This document shows positions 1 to 5,091 of a DNA stretch of 6,280 nucleotides, one piece after another (position 1 is the first letter of the stretch; every line of letters begins with the position of its first letter). Location of the stretch: positions 1-6,280 of the forward strand of contig CANQXB010000062.1 in the NCBI GenBank assembly GCA_947627805.1, in the 5' to 3' direction. Origin of the DNA: an uncultured Bacilli bacterium. Its GTDB lineage: Bacteria > Bacillota_I > Bacilli_A > RF39 > UBA660. The notes beneath the pieces are model-generated. The model was given only the letters and a program-made list of their open reading frames with translations, was not told the origin of the DNA and made no database searches. Position numbers and translations under genes: made by a program.

Positions 1-19
1 TTTTCTTCATATTATTCAC
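1..19 (-). CDS. 5' end of an unidentified gene leaving the window
   Basis: On the minus strand a purine-rich Shine-Dalgarno (AGAAGGGA, 30-23) precedes an in-frame GTG (19-17) and ATG (10-8), followed by AAG AAA up to the window edge. The GTG is 4 nt from the GGG and the ATG 13 nt, so the GTG is slightly favoured on spacing; either way the protein would begin (MNN)MKK. A good promoter lies directly upstream. Only three to six codons are visible, so the product cannot be recognised. By dcw gene order, mraY or another cell-wall gene could lie here, but that is only inference from position. Confidence 0.4.
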
Positions 20-38
20 ATTTCCCTTCTTATTATCA

Positions 39-68
39 AGTATACAATGTGTCTAAATCCATTGTCAA
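39..68 (-). promoter_or_regulatory. Sigma-A-type promoter for the gene leaving the left edge, with a spacer dyad
   Basis: Reading the minus strand, the -35 box TTGACA (68-63) is a consensus match and the -10 box TATACT (44-39) follows after 18 bp. The expected start of transcription is near 32, leaving a leader of about 12-22 nt that contains the Shine-Dalgarno. Between the two boxes sits a perfect inverted repeat, ACAATG (44-49) and CATTGT (60-65) separated by 10 nt. It touches both the -35 and the -10, which is a classic place for a repressor operator. The repressor is not identifiable here. Confidence 0.6.
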
Positions 69-73
69 TCAAA

Positions 74-88
74 TTGTATATTTTACAA
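74..88. repeat. Small dyad TTGTA-N5-TACAA
   Basis: A perfect 5-bp inverted repeat (TTGTA at 74-78, TACAA at 84-88) lies just upstream of the left-edge -35 box. It may be a second protein-binding site for that promoter. In DNA this A+T-rich a 5-bp dyad is also expected by chance, so confidence is low. The rest of 89-153 shows no gene or convincing signal. Confidence 0.2.
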
Positions 89-153
89 ACAATTAGACAT
101 CAAATAGACAATATATACATACTTGTTTACTTATCGCTATTATTAACTTGCTA

Positions 154-182
154 TTTACTTTCTTTTCTTTTTTTGATATAAT
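154..182 (+). promoter_or_regulatory. Promoter of small RNA copy A
   Basis: The -35 box is TTTACT (154-159) and the -10 box is TATAAT (177-182), 17 bp apart. The -10 is preceded by TGA, giving the extended -10 form TGnTATAAT. The start of transcription is predicted near 189, exactly where the conserved block ATCAAGAGATATAATATA begins. The same arrangement and spacing recur at copy B, and the mraZ promoter also uses TTTACT with 17 bp spacing. Confidence 0.7.
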
Positions 183-188
183 TTTCCC

Positions 189-304
189 ATCAAGAGATAT
201 AATATAGTATAGATATTATGTTATATCTATTTTGGTCAGTTAAGTGACCAAACCCATGCAGATGCAAGCATCGCTTAAAAGAATAACCTTATGGTTATTT
301 TTTT
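189..304 (+). ncRNA. Structured small RNA, copy A (DUF3800-associated)
   Basis: A stand-alone RNA of about 116 nt is predicted from its promoter and terminator. Visible helices in order are as follows. P1 is 195-209 with 214-228: 15 bp including two G-U pairs, closed by the loop TAGA. P2 is TTTGGTCA (231-238) with TGACCAAA (245-252), 8 bp, loop GTTAAG. P3 is GATG (261-264) with CATC (269-272) around CAAG; the alternative ATGC (256-259) with GCAT (268-271) uses the same right arm. The P2 loop bases TTAAG (240-244) can pair with CTTAA (274-278), forming a pseudoknot that spans P3. The terminator hairpin ends the molecule. Comparison with copy B shows compensatory or structure-neutral changes in P1 and P3. 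I do not recognise a named riboswitch, 6S RNA or T-box. Several RNA motifs near DUF3800 genes have been described under the name DUF3800 motifs; whether this is one of them cannot be decided by eye. It runs convergently toward the DUF3800 gene. Confidence 0.75.
282..304 (+). terminator. Terminator of RNA copy A, overlapping the DUF3800 stop codon
   Basis: The 7-bp stem AATAACC (282-288) and GGTTATT (293-299) has a TTAT loop and runs into seven Ts (298-304), a standard plus-strand intrinsic terminator. The stop codon of the minus-strand DUF3800 gene (297-295) lies inside the right arm. On the minus strand the hairpin is followed by CTTTTAAG, a weaker T-tract, so it may serve both converging transcripts. 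Confidence 0.85.
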
Positions 305-969
305 AATTTCTTACGTTCAAGTTCATAAATTAATTTTTTTAACCTTATATCAGAAAAGAAATATTTTTCTCCCTTATTTAAATTTTCTTTATTTTGATAT
401 TTATATTCTAGTTTATCTATGTAGGTAAGCATATCAGATACTTGAAATAATCTTTTTTCTATATGATTAAACTCAGCAATGTGCTGATAATTTTTAAAAT
501 CACTAAATTCTTTATCTAATATTTTTCCTAACTCTTTTTGTCCATTATCATAATATAAAATAATTTTATCAAATTTATTAAAATAATTTTTATTTCTTTC
601 AAACATTTTCTCTATTTCTAATATTATTTTTCTCTTTAAAACTTTTTGACTATTAGTATACTTTTTATCAATTATAATTGTATAAAATTTAACTGGAACT
701 TTTTTAGAAAATAAATAAATGGATTGAAAAATTTTTTTACGTATATCAATCGAAAAGTTACTATATTCTCCTCTTTTCATAATTAAATCGGCCATATGAA
801 TCATTCCATTATAACCAATTCTCTTTAATCTTTCATTTAGATTATTTATTTCATCTTTTATATTATCATCTTGATTATGAAACGTAAAAGATATTCCATA
901 TAATTTAGAAGACTTATTTCCAAAGCCAAATTCTCCTGTTTCATCTACAAATACATTTAGTCTCTTCAT
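295..969 (-). CDS. DUF3800 family protein
   Basis: The 224-residue protein shows the DUF3800 (Pfam PF12686) pattern. An N-terminal beta strand ends in D9-E-T-G (usual form DESG), followed by H58-M-A-D61 in the region where the family carries a conserved His and acidic residue. Further on are YYD141 and the C-terminal LFQVSD179ML, which matches the family's Q-x-A/S-D signature. The spaced acidic residues D9, D61, D141 and D179 would suit an RNase H-like metal-binding site, but catalysis by this family is not established here and this is inference. Length is about normal for the family. It is a soluble protein with no signal peptide or membrane segment and a Lys-rich tail. The start at 969 puts the DETG motif at the usual distance from Met, although only a weak ribosome site (AGAAAG, 9 nt away) precedes it. 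The gene is visibly more A+T-rich than rsmH or ftsI, which suggests recent acquisition. It is flanked on both sides by copies of the structured small RNA, and its role is unknown; a defence, toxin-type or mobile-element role is possible. Confidence 0.85.
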   Translation of the reverse strand: MKRLNVFVDETGEFGFGNKSSKLYGISFTFHNQDDNIKDEINNLNERLKRIGYNGMIHMADLIMKRGEYSNFSIDIRKKIFQSIYLFSKKVPVKFYTIIIDKKYTNSQKVLKRKIILEIEKMFERNKNYFNKFDKIILYYDNGQKELGKILDKEFSDFKNYQHIAEFNHIEKRLFQVSDMLTYIDKLEYKYQNKENLNKGEKYFFSDIRLKKLIYELERKKLKK

Positions 970-1086
970 GCTGCATTTCTTTCTATGATTTTAAAATATC
1001 ATACTTCTCCCTTCACTTATATATATAGTGCACTCACCCTTAGATTTCCTTTTTTTTAATAAAAATTTTTTTAAAAAAATAAGTTC
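970..1086. other. Leader region of the DUF3800 gene
   Basis: No complete gene is present. On the minus strand a strong Shine-Dalgarno (AAGGGAG, 1014-1008) precedes an ATG (1002-1000) that is in the DUF3800 frame but stops after three codons (TAA, 993-991). The next in-frame ATG is the gene start at 969. ATGAT (1002-998) and ATCAT (989-985) can pair around this stop. Further upstream are the palindrome AGTGCACT (1027-1034), a TA run (1018-1027) and the A/T palindrome 1065-1080. I find no convincing -35/-10 pair for the gene, so its promoter is unassigned. Confidence 0.5.
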
Positions 1087-1115
1087 TTTACTTTATCATC
1101 TTTTTCTGATATACT
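1087..1115 (+). promoter_or_regulatory. Promoter of small RNA copy B
   Basis: The -35 box TTTACT (1087-1092) and -10 box TATACT (1110-1115) are 17 bp apart. TGA stands directly before the -10, giving an extended -10 element. Transcription should begin near 1122. Boxes and spacing match copy A while the intervening bases have drifted, which is the pattern expected if the promoter is in use. Confidence 0.7.
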
Positions 1116-1121
1116 TCTTTC

Positions 1122-1232
1122 ATCAAGAGATATAATATAATACTATGTTGTATTTATTTTGGTCAGTTAAGTGACCAAACCCGTGTAGGTGCAAGGCGCC
1201 GCTTAAAAGAATAACCTTATGGTTATTTTTTT
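1122..1232 (+). ncRNA. Structured small RNA, copy B (DUF3800-associated)
   Basis: This is a second RNA of about 111 nt with the same architecture as copy A. P1 is 1128-1139 with 1144-1155: 12 bp, loop ATAC, three base pairs shorter than copy A with both arms shortened equally. P2 (1158-1165 with 1172-1179) and its GTTAAG loop are unchanged. P3 is GGTG (1188-1191) with CGCC (1197-1200), where copy A has GATG with CATC: one A-U pair has become G-C and one U-A has become U-G. The alternative P3, GTGT (1183-1186) with GCGC (1196-1199), also remains paired. TTAAG (1167-1171) can still pair with CTTAA (1202-1206). It is divergent from the DUF3800 gene and convergent with ftsI. It could be a functional duplicate or a second member with its own target. 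Confidence 0.75.
1210..1232 (+). terminator. Terminator of RNA copy B
   Basis: The stem AATAACC (1210-1216) and GGTTATT (1221-1227) with loop TTAT is followed by a T-run to 1232. It is identical to the copy A terminator. It ends plus-strand transcription 26 bp before the ftsI terminator hairpin, keeping the RNA from running into the dcw operon. Confidence 0.85.
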
Positions 1233-1257
1233 AATGGCTTATGAATTTCTTAAAACA

Positions 1258-1289
1258 AAAAACTGAACAGTTTTTTCTATTCAGTTTTT
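1258..1289 (-). terminator. Terminator of the dcw operon after ftsI
   Basis: A perfect 10-bp inverted repeat, AAAAACTGAA (1258-1267) and TTCAGTTTTT (1280-1289), has a 12-nt loop. On the minus strand it ends in TTCAGTTTTTTG, and its first arm begins inside the ftsI stop codon. The plus strand also holds a nested palindrome (AAAAAACTG / CAGTTTTTT, 1257-1276) that would compete with it. This stop of the operon right after ftsI fits with the downstream DUF3800 unit being separately transcribed. Confidence 0.75.
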
Positions 1290-3387
1290 ATTTACTTAAA
1301 TTTATTTCTAAAACTAAATCATCATTAATAGGAGTACCAGCCGGCATACTCTGGCTAGTTACATAACCATAGCCGTTAATATTTATTTTAAGGCCTAAGA
1401 TATTTGCATAAGTTTTAATTTCATTTAAACTCCAACCGGTTAAATCCTCTAAAACATAATCATGAGCATTGGTAACTAAGAAAACTTTACTCCCCTCTAG
1501 AACTTTTTCATTTTTTAAAGGGTATTGATTAATAATATATTTACCCGTACCTAGAGTATAAACTTTTAGATTTTCATTAGTAAGAGCATCTTTCGTAGGA
1601 GTTACTTCTTCACTAATATAATTTTTTAAAGTAATAACTTTACTATCTTTATTAGGATCAACATTTTCAATGCCTAAATAAGAAACAATATCATCAACAA
1701 CCTTGGTTAACTCTTCCGCAATTGGTCTTGCTGATGAGGCCCCAAATCTTTGAGCGGCCACATAAACAATATATTTAGGATCTTCTTTAGGGAAGATTCC
1801 GGCAAAAGAGCGAACATAATCGTAATAGCCATCTGAATACCCACCATTTTTTGAAGCAATTTGAGCGGTTCCCGTTTTACCTAACATCGTTGTTTTAGTT
1901 GGTTGCCATACTTTAGAAGAACTCATCCCTTCATAAACAACTTTATACATTAAGTCTTTCATATAATCCATAGTTTCTTTACTATAAACTTTTTCTACTT
2001 CCGTTCTTTCCCCTTTATAAACCGTCTTTCCACTGGCATCGACTATTTTATCAACTATATAAGGTTTTAAAGTTGTCCCATCATTCGTAAGAGCTGATAA
2101 AGCTTCCAACATTTGAATCGGGGTTACACTAATACCTTGACCAAAACCGGCATTGGCAAGCTCGGTTTCATAATGGAAATTGATAACTCCCTCCGCTTCC
2201 GAAGCAAGTTCAATCCCAGTCTTTTTACTAAAACCTAACTTTTTATAATAATCTGTTAATTTATCGACTCCTAATCTTCGAGCAATAATGGTCGCTGCGA
2301 CATTGGATGAATAAGTATAACCAGTATCAAAAGAAATATCACCCCAACCTTGACCTTTATTATGGTCTTTAATAACAGCATCGGCTACTTTAATTTGTCC
2401 CGAATGATATAATTCACTACCATTATAGATACCTTCTTCAATAGCGGAAGCAAATGAGAAAGTTTTCATCGTACTTCCTGGTTCATAAGTATAACTTACT
2501 AAAGGATTCATATAAATAGTTAAACCTTCTCTGTCATTAGGATCAAAATTAGGAACCGTACTACTAGCCACAATAGCGCCCGTTTTGGCATCCATAACCG
2601 TAAATATTAACCAATCCATCGTATAATTTTTGGCTAAATTAGAAGTTAAGGTTTCGGCAAACATTTGAATATCACTATCTAAAGTTAAATAAATATCATC
2701 ACCATTAACAGCTTCTTCCGTTATTACTTCGGCACTAGGAAGTGTATAACCATAAGCATCAGTTTGATAAGTTGTATACCCATCAGTACCACTCAACTCT
2801 TTATCATAATAAGCCTCTAAACCTAGTTCGCCAATTATTTTACCATCTTCTTCCCCAGTTGGCTTTTTCGCATAACCAATAATATAAGAGGCAAATTGTC
2901 CTTTACTATAAGTTCTTTTTTGACTTTGAATAAAATCTATACCCGGTAAATTATAAGCTTCAATTTTACTTTTTACAAGTTCCGTAATATTATTTCCTTT
3001 GGTTCCAAACTCTACTTGATATTTATCTTTTTTATTAAGTCTTTCTAAAGCTTCATTATAATCAATTCCTAAAGTTTCATTTAACATTTTGGCCGTAGCT
3101 TCTTTATCAACCACATAATCTTTTTCTCTTTTAGGATCTAAATAAGCAATTATCTTATAAGAATTAACAACACTTGCTAAAGCATCCCCTTCATTATCAT
3201 AAATAGTTCCTCTTTTAGCATAAATTGTTTCCGTTTTGGTATTTCTATTACTTGCTAAATTATGTAAATTAATGCCATCTACTTCACTACTTAAAGAAAC
3301 ATAAGTTAATTTTAAAATTATCGCAATAAAAAGAAAAGCCACAATAAAAATAAATAATTTGGGTATTCTTACTGTAACTTTTCGCAT
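1288..3387 (-). CDS. ftsI: Septal peptidoglycan transpeptidase (class B PBP) with PASTA domains
   Basis: This 699-residue class B penicillin-binding protein cross-links septal peptidoglycan outside the membrane, in the FtsI/PBP2B/SpoVD group. It has a short cytoplasmic N-terminus, one membrane anchor (about 10-32), and a PBP dimerisation domain starting at R59-G-T-I-Y-D. The transpeptidase domain carries all three active-site motifs: S305-T-M-K308, S360-S-N362 and K504-T-G-T507. Two C-terminal PASTA repeats follow (about 583-640 and 642-697), typical of Firmicutes division PBPs. Length is normal. The start is supported by an ideal Shine-Dalgarno, AGGTGA (3397-3392), 4 nt upstream, which overlaps the ftsL stop codon. 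The gene is the last of the mraZ-rsmH-ftsL-ftsI unit. In Bacillus the paralogous pair pbpB and spoVD sits at this point; only one copy is present here. Confidence 0.95.
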   Translation of the reverse strand: MRKVTVRIPKLFIFIVAFLFIAIILKLTYVSLSSEVDGINLHNLASNRNTKTETIYAKRGTIYDNEGDALASVVNSYKIIAYLDPKREKDYVVDKEATAKMLNETLGIDYNEALERLNKKDKYQVEFGTKGNNITELVKSKIEAYNLPGIDFIQSQKRTYSKGQFASYIIGYAKKPTGEEDGKIIGELGLEAYYDKELSGTDGYTTYQTDAYGYTLPSAEVITEEAVNGDDIYLTLDSDIQMFAETLTSNLAKNYTMDWLIFTVMDAKTGAIVASSTVPNFDPNDREGLTIYMNPLVSYTYEPGSTMKTFSFASAIEEGIYNGSELYHSGQIKVADAVIKDHNKGQGWGDISFDTGYTYSSNVAATIIARRLGVDKLTDYYKKLGFSKKTGIELASEAEGVINFHYETELANAGFGQGISVTPIQMLEALSALTNDGTTLKPYIVDKIVDASGKTVYKGERTEVEKVYSKETMDYMKDLMYKVVYEGMSSSKVWQPTKTTMLGKTGTAQIASKNGGYSDGYYDYVRSFAGIFPKEDPKYIVYVAAQRFGASSARPIAEELTKVVDDIVSYLGIENVDPNKDSKVITLKNYISEEVTPTKDALTNENLKVYTLGTGKYIINQYPLKNEKVLEGSKVFLVTNAHDYVLEDLTGWSLNEIKTYANILGLKININGYGYVTSQSMPAGTPINDDLVLEINLSK

Positions 3388-3395
3388 AATTTCAC

Positions 3396-3692
3396 CTACT
3401 TACTAACTTTAACAATGTTATCACTATTATACGACAAACCATATAAAGCTGCAATCTTTTGAATATTTTCCATACTAACTAACTCATCAATTTGCATTTC
3501 TAAACTTTCATTAGTACTCTCTTGTTTTTCAATTTTACTTTTTAATTTTTCCGTTTCAATATTGGTTTGACTTAACAAAGCCTTAGAGAAAACATTAGCG
3601 GTTGGAATAGAAATAAGTAAAAAGACAAGGATAAAATACATAAATTTTTCGCCTTTAAGTAATTTTAATCTTTTTCCTTTTTTAACTGTCAT
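3396..3692 (-). CDS. ftsL: FtsL-like divisome membrane protein
   Basis: A small bitopic protein of 98 residues, with a Lys/Arg-rich cytoplasmic N-terminus, one membrane segment (about 17-38), a predicted coiled coil (about 44-74, Glu/Lys-rich with Leu/Ile spacing) and a short tail containing the I-x-x-x-A-x-x-Y/L-G-L pattern (77-86) common in FtsL/DivIC. FtsL works with FtsB/DivIC to activate the septal synthase FtsW-FtsI. Sequence conservation in FtsL is low, so the call rests on topology, size and its slot between rsmH and the PBP. The start chosen is ATG at 3692, with AAAGGA 9 nt upstream inside the end of rsmH; an earlier in-frame ATG at 3728 would overlap rsmH and has no clear ribosome site. 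It sits 4 nt after rsmH and 8 nt before ftsI. Confidence 0.85.
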   Translation of the reverse strand: MTVKKGKRLKLLKGEKFMYFILVFLLISIPTANVFSKALLSQTNIETEKLKSKIEKQESTNESLEMQIDELVSMENIQKIAALYGLSYNSDNIVKVSK

Positions 3693-3696
3693 TTTT

Positions 3697-4623
3697 TCAG
3701 ATCCTTTCCGCAATTCGAAGTTTAGCACTATGACTTCGACTATTTATTTTTAATTCCTCTTCCGTAGGAGTAATAACTTTCTTATTAATAATTTTTAAAA
3801 TAGGTTGATACTCTTCTGGAACAAAAGGTAGGCCTTTTAATTCTTCCGGTACCTCACTATATTTTTTAAAAGTGTTTTTCACAATCTTATCTTCTAAAGA
3901 ATGAAAAGTAATAACACTTATTCTTCCACCCTTTTTAAGCATTTTTATTGCATCGGGTAAAACTTTTTCTAAAACTTCTAATTCTTTATTAACTTCAATT
4001 CTTAAGGCTTGAAATATTTTTCTTTCCGGATGAGCTTGATAAAAATATTTCGCCCCCACACTGGCTTTAATAACCTCAACAAGTTCAAGAGTTCGGCTAA
4101 TTTTTTTAGTAGAACGATATTTACCTATTCCTCTACTGATTACTTTAGCCATTTTTTCTTCCCCATAAGCAAAAAATATTTCAGTGAGTTTTTCTTCCTT
4201 ATAAGTATTTACAATATCTTGGGCTGTTAAGGAACTTCTTTTGTCCATCCGCATATCTAAGGGAGCATCTTTCATAAAAGAAAATCCTCTTTCTTCATCA
4301 TCTATTTGGGGTGATGAAAAGCCTAAATCAAAGATAATGCCATCAATTTCATAAATATTTAATTTAGCTAATTCTTCTTTTAAATGGACAAAATTAGTGG
4401 CGATAATTTTAAAATTAGAAGAAATATTTTCTAAAACTTGCTTGGAATAATTAACGGCTTCTTCATCTTGGTCAAAAGCCACTAGGAAACCTTTGGTATT
4501 TAATTTTTTTAAGATTTCTTTACTCATTCCCGCATAACCTAAAGTAGCATCAACATAAATACCATCACTTTTAATGTTTAAAGAAGCAATGATTTCTTCT
4601 AACATTACACTATAATGTTTCAC
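3697..4623 (-). CDS. rsmH: 16S rRNA (cytosine-1402-N4)-methyltransferase RsmH
   Basis: This cytoplasmic enzyme transfers a methyl group from S-adenosylmethionine to N4 of C1402 in 16S rRNA, in the ribosomal P site. The 308 residues show the family signature throughout: H3-Y-S-V near the N-terminus, the AdoMet loop D25-A-T-L-G-Y-A-G, D51-Q-D, D99-L-G-F-S-S-P-Q, E111-R-G-F-S-F, HPERKIFQALRIEVN (198-212), TFHSLED (239-245) and the C-terminal SRSHSAKLR. The start is taken as GTG at 4623, because GAGGG (4633-4629) lies 5 nt upstream and the product then begins MKHYSV as in other RsmH proteins. A TTG at 4635 is also in frame but has no suitable ribosome site. It overlaps mraZ by 14 nt, implying coupled translation. 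It ends in TGA at a conserved C-terminus, so TGA is a stop in this organism. Confidence 0.95.
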   Translation of the reverse strand: MKHYSVMLEEIIASLNIKSDGIYVDATLGYAGMSKEILKKLNTKGFLVAFDQDEEAVNYSKQVLENISSNFKIIATNFVHLKEELAKLNIYEIDGIIFDLGFSSPQIDDEERGFSFMKDAPLDMRMDKRSSLTAQDIVNTYKEEKLTEIFFAYGEEKMAKVISRGIGKYRSTKKISRTLELVEVIKASVGAKYFYQAHPERKIFQALRIEVNKELEVLEKVLPDAIKMLKKGGRISVITFHSLEDKIVKNTFKKYSEVPEELKGLPFVPEEYQPILKIINKKVITPTEEELKINSRSHSAKLRIAERI

Positions 4624-5047
4624 TTGAACCCTCAAATAAATTTTCGGCTATATCTTCTAACTTCGAAGCATTTTCTTGCATGTAAGCATTATAAGTGTTC
4701 TCATCCCATATTTCAATACGGTCATTTACGCCGATTATAACACAATCTTTTGTTAAACCGGCGTAGCTAACCAACGGGGAGGTAATATTGATTCGACCCA
4801 TCTTGTCGAATTCACATACAGAGGCGCCAGCAAAAAAGGATCTCATAAATGTTCGGGCATCTTTTTTGGTAAAAGGTAAGGTATTTAATTTATTTACTAC
4901 TTTTTCCCAATCTTCAATCGTATATAAATATAAACATTTTTCTAAACCACGAGTTACAACTATTTTCGTAATATCGCTTCGAAATTTTCCCGGAAGAACA
5001 ATTCTTCCTTTTTCATCAATATTGTGATGATATTCGCCCATGAACAT
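4610..5047 (-). CDS. mraZ: MraZ, transcriptional regulator of the dcw cluster
   Basis: The 145-residue protein is the usual MraZ size and has two AbrB-like halves, each with the D-x-x-G-R DNA-binding motif: D11-E-K-G-R15 and D81-K-M-G-R85. It begins MFMGEYHHNID, the normal MraZ N-terminus. MraZ is a ring-forming DNA-binding protein that controls its own operon through tandem short repeats, and such repeats stand directly upstream. The start at 5047 is chosen because GGGTGAT (5058-5052), complementary to the 16S rRNA 3' end, lies 4 nt before it. An in-frame ATG at 5080 would add 11 non-family residues and lies within the operator. It is the first gene of the operon, and its stop codon is inside the start of rsmH. 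Confidence 0.95.
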   Translation of the reverse strand: MFMGEYHHNIDEKGRIVLPGKFRSDITKIVVTRGLEKCLYLYTIEDWEKVVNKLNTLPFTKKDARTFMRSFFAGASVCEFDKMGRINITSPLVSYAGLTKDCVIIGVNDRIEIWDENTYNAYMQENASKLEDIAENLFEGSSETL

Positions 5048-5051
5048 TAAT

Positions 5052-5058
5052 ATCACCC
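5052..5058 (-). promoter_or_regulatory. mraZ ribosome binding site, overlapping the last MraZ box
   Basis: The minus-strand GGGTGAT matches the complement of the 16S rRNA end (AUCACC) rather than the common AGGAGG. It decides the mraZ start at 5047. Its first bases are also part of the fourth GTGG box (5060-5057), so one sequence serves as operator and ribosome site. Confidence 0.75.
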
Positions 5059-5090
5059 ACTTTCTGCCACAGTCATCCACTGTCTACCAC
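5057..5090 (-). promoter_or_regulatory. MraZ operator: four GTGG boxes with 10-bp period
   Basis: On the minus strand GTGG occurs at 5090-5087, 5080-5077, 5070-5067 and 5060-5057, exactly 10 bp apart. Each is followed by a similar tail: TAGACA, ATGACT, CAGAAA, GTGATA. Known MraZ sites are direct repeats of TGGGN or AAAGTG-like boxes with a 10-bp period, so the match in spacing and core is strong. The boxes run from the -10 element through the transcription start to the Shine-Dalgarno, a placement that suits autorepression. A further isolated GTGG at 5135-5132 is 45 bp away and out of phase. Confidence 0.85.
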
Positions 5091-5091
5091 T

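Larger units (their letters stand above)
154..307 (+). repeat. Direct repeat copy A (promoter + RNA + terminator)
   Basis: This stretch matches 1087-1235 in the same orientation. The two flank the DUF3800 gene. Three blocks are identical: 188-206 with 1121-1139 (19 nt), 228-255 with 1155-1182 (28 nt) and 272-307 with 1200-1235 (36 nt). Similarity begins upstream at a shared TTTACTTT and stops just past the T-tract. The repeat therefore corresponds to a complete small transcription unit, not to an insertion-sequence end. No terminal inverted repeats or target-site duplications were recognised. Confidence 0.9.
1087..1235 (+). repeat. Direct repeat copy B (promoter + RNA + terminator)
   Basis: This is the second copy of the unit at 154-307, in the same orientation on the other side of the DUF3800 gene. 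The offset between copies is 933 bp in the promoter half, 927 bp after P1 and 928 bp after P3. The copies therefore differ by a net 6-nt shortening of hairpin P1 and a 1-nt longer P3 loop. Confidence 0.9.

Noticed and set aside
198..203. TATAAT as -10 box with TTGATA (173-178) as -35
   Set aside because: The spacing is 19 bp, copy B has CTGATA instead, and this TATAAT is half of hairpin P1. TTTACT-17-TGATATAAT just upstream fits better in both copies.
189..206. ATCAAGAGA at the RNA 5' end resembles the start of a SAM-I riboswitch
   Set aside because: The rest of the SAM-I core (GGAGGGA, the GAAACC-type junction and the closing P1 strand) is missing, and the element is a terminated stand-alone RNA facing away from any plus-strand gene.
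256..306. Short plus-strand frame starting MQMQASLKRI inside RNA copy A
   Set aside because: In copy B the equivalent reads GTG TAG, so the frame is not conserved; the sequence is constrained as RNA structure.
1137..1166. Minus-strand CTGACC-18-TATTAT inside RNA copy B as promoter for DUF3800
   Set aside because: The -35 is poor, the leader would be about 160 nt, and the bases are explained by RNA helices P1 and P2.
154..1235. Composite transposon or insertion sequence formed by the two repeats
   Set aside because: The repeats are small transcription units with no transposase, no terminal inverted repeats and no visible target duplication.
4009..4230. Plus-strand open frame of 73 codons opposite rsmH
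   Set aside because: It lies wholly inside the well-conserved rsmH gene on the other strand and has no ribosome site or recognisable motif.
4788..5027. Plus-strand open frame of 79 codons opposite mraZ
   Set aside because: It is a shadow of mraZ, which has full family signatures, a promoter and a ribosome site.
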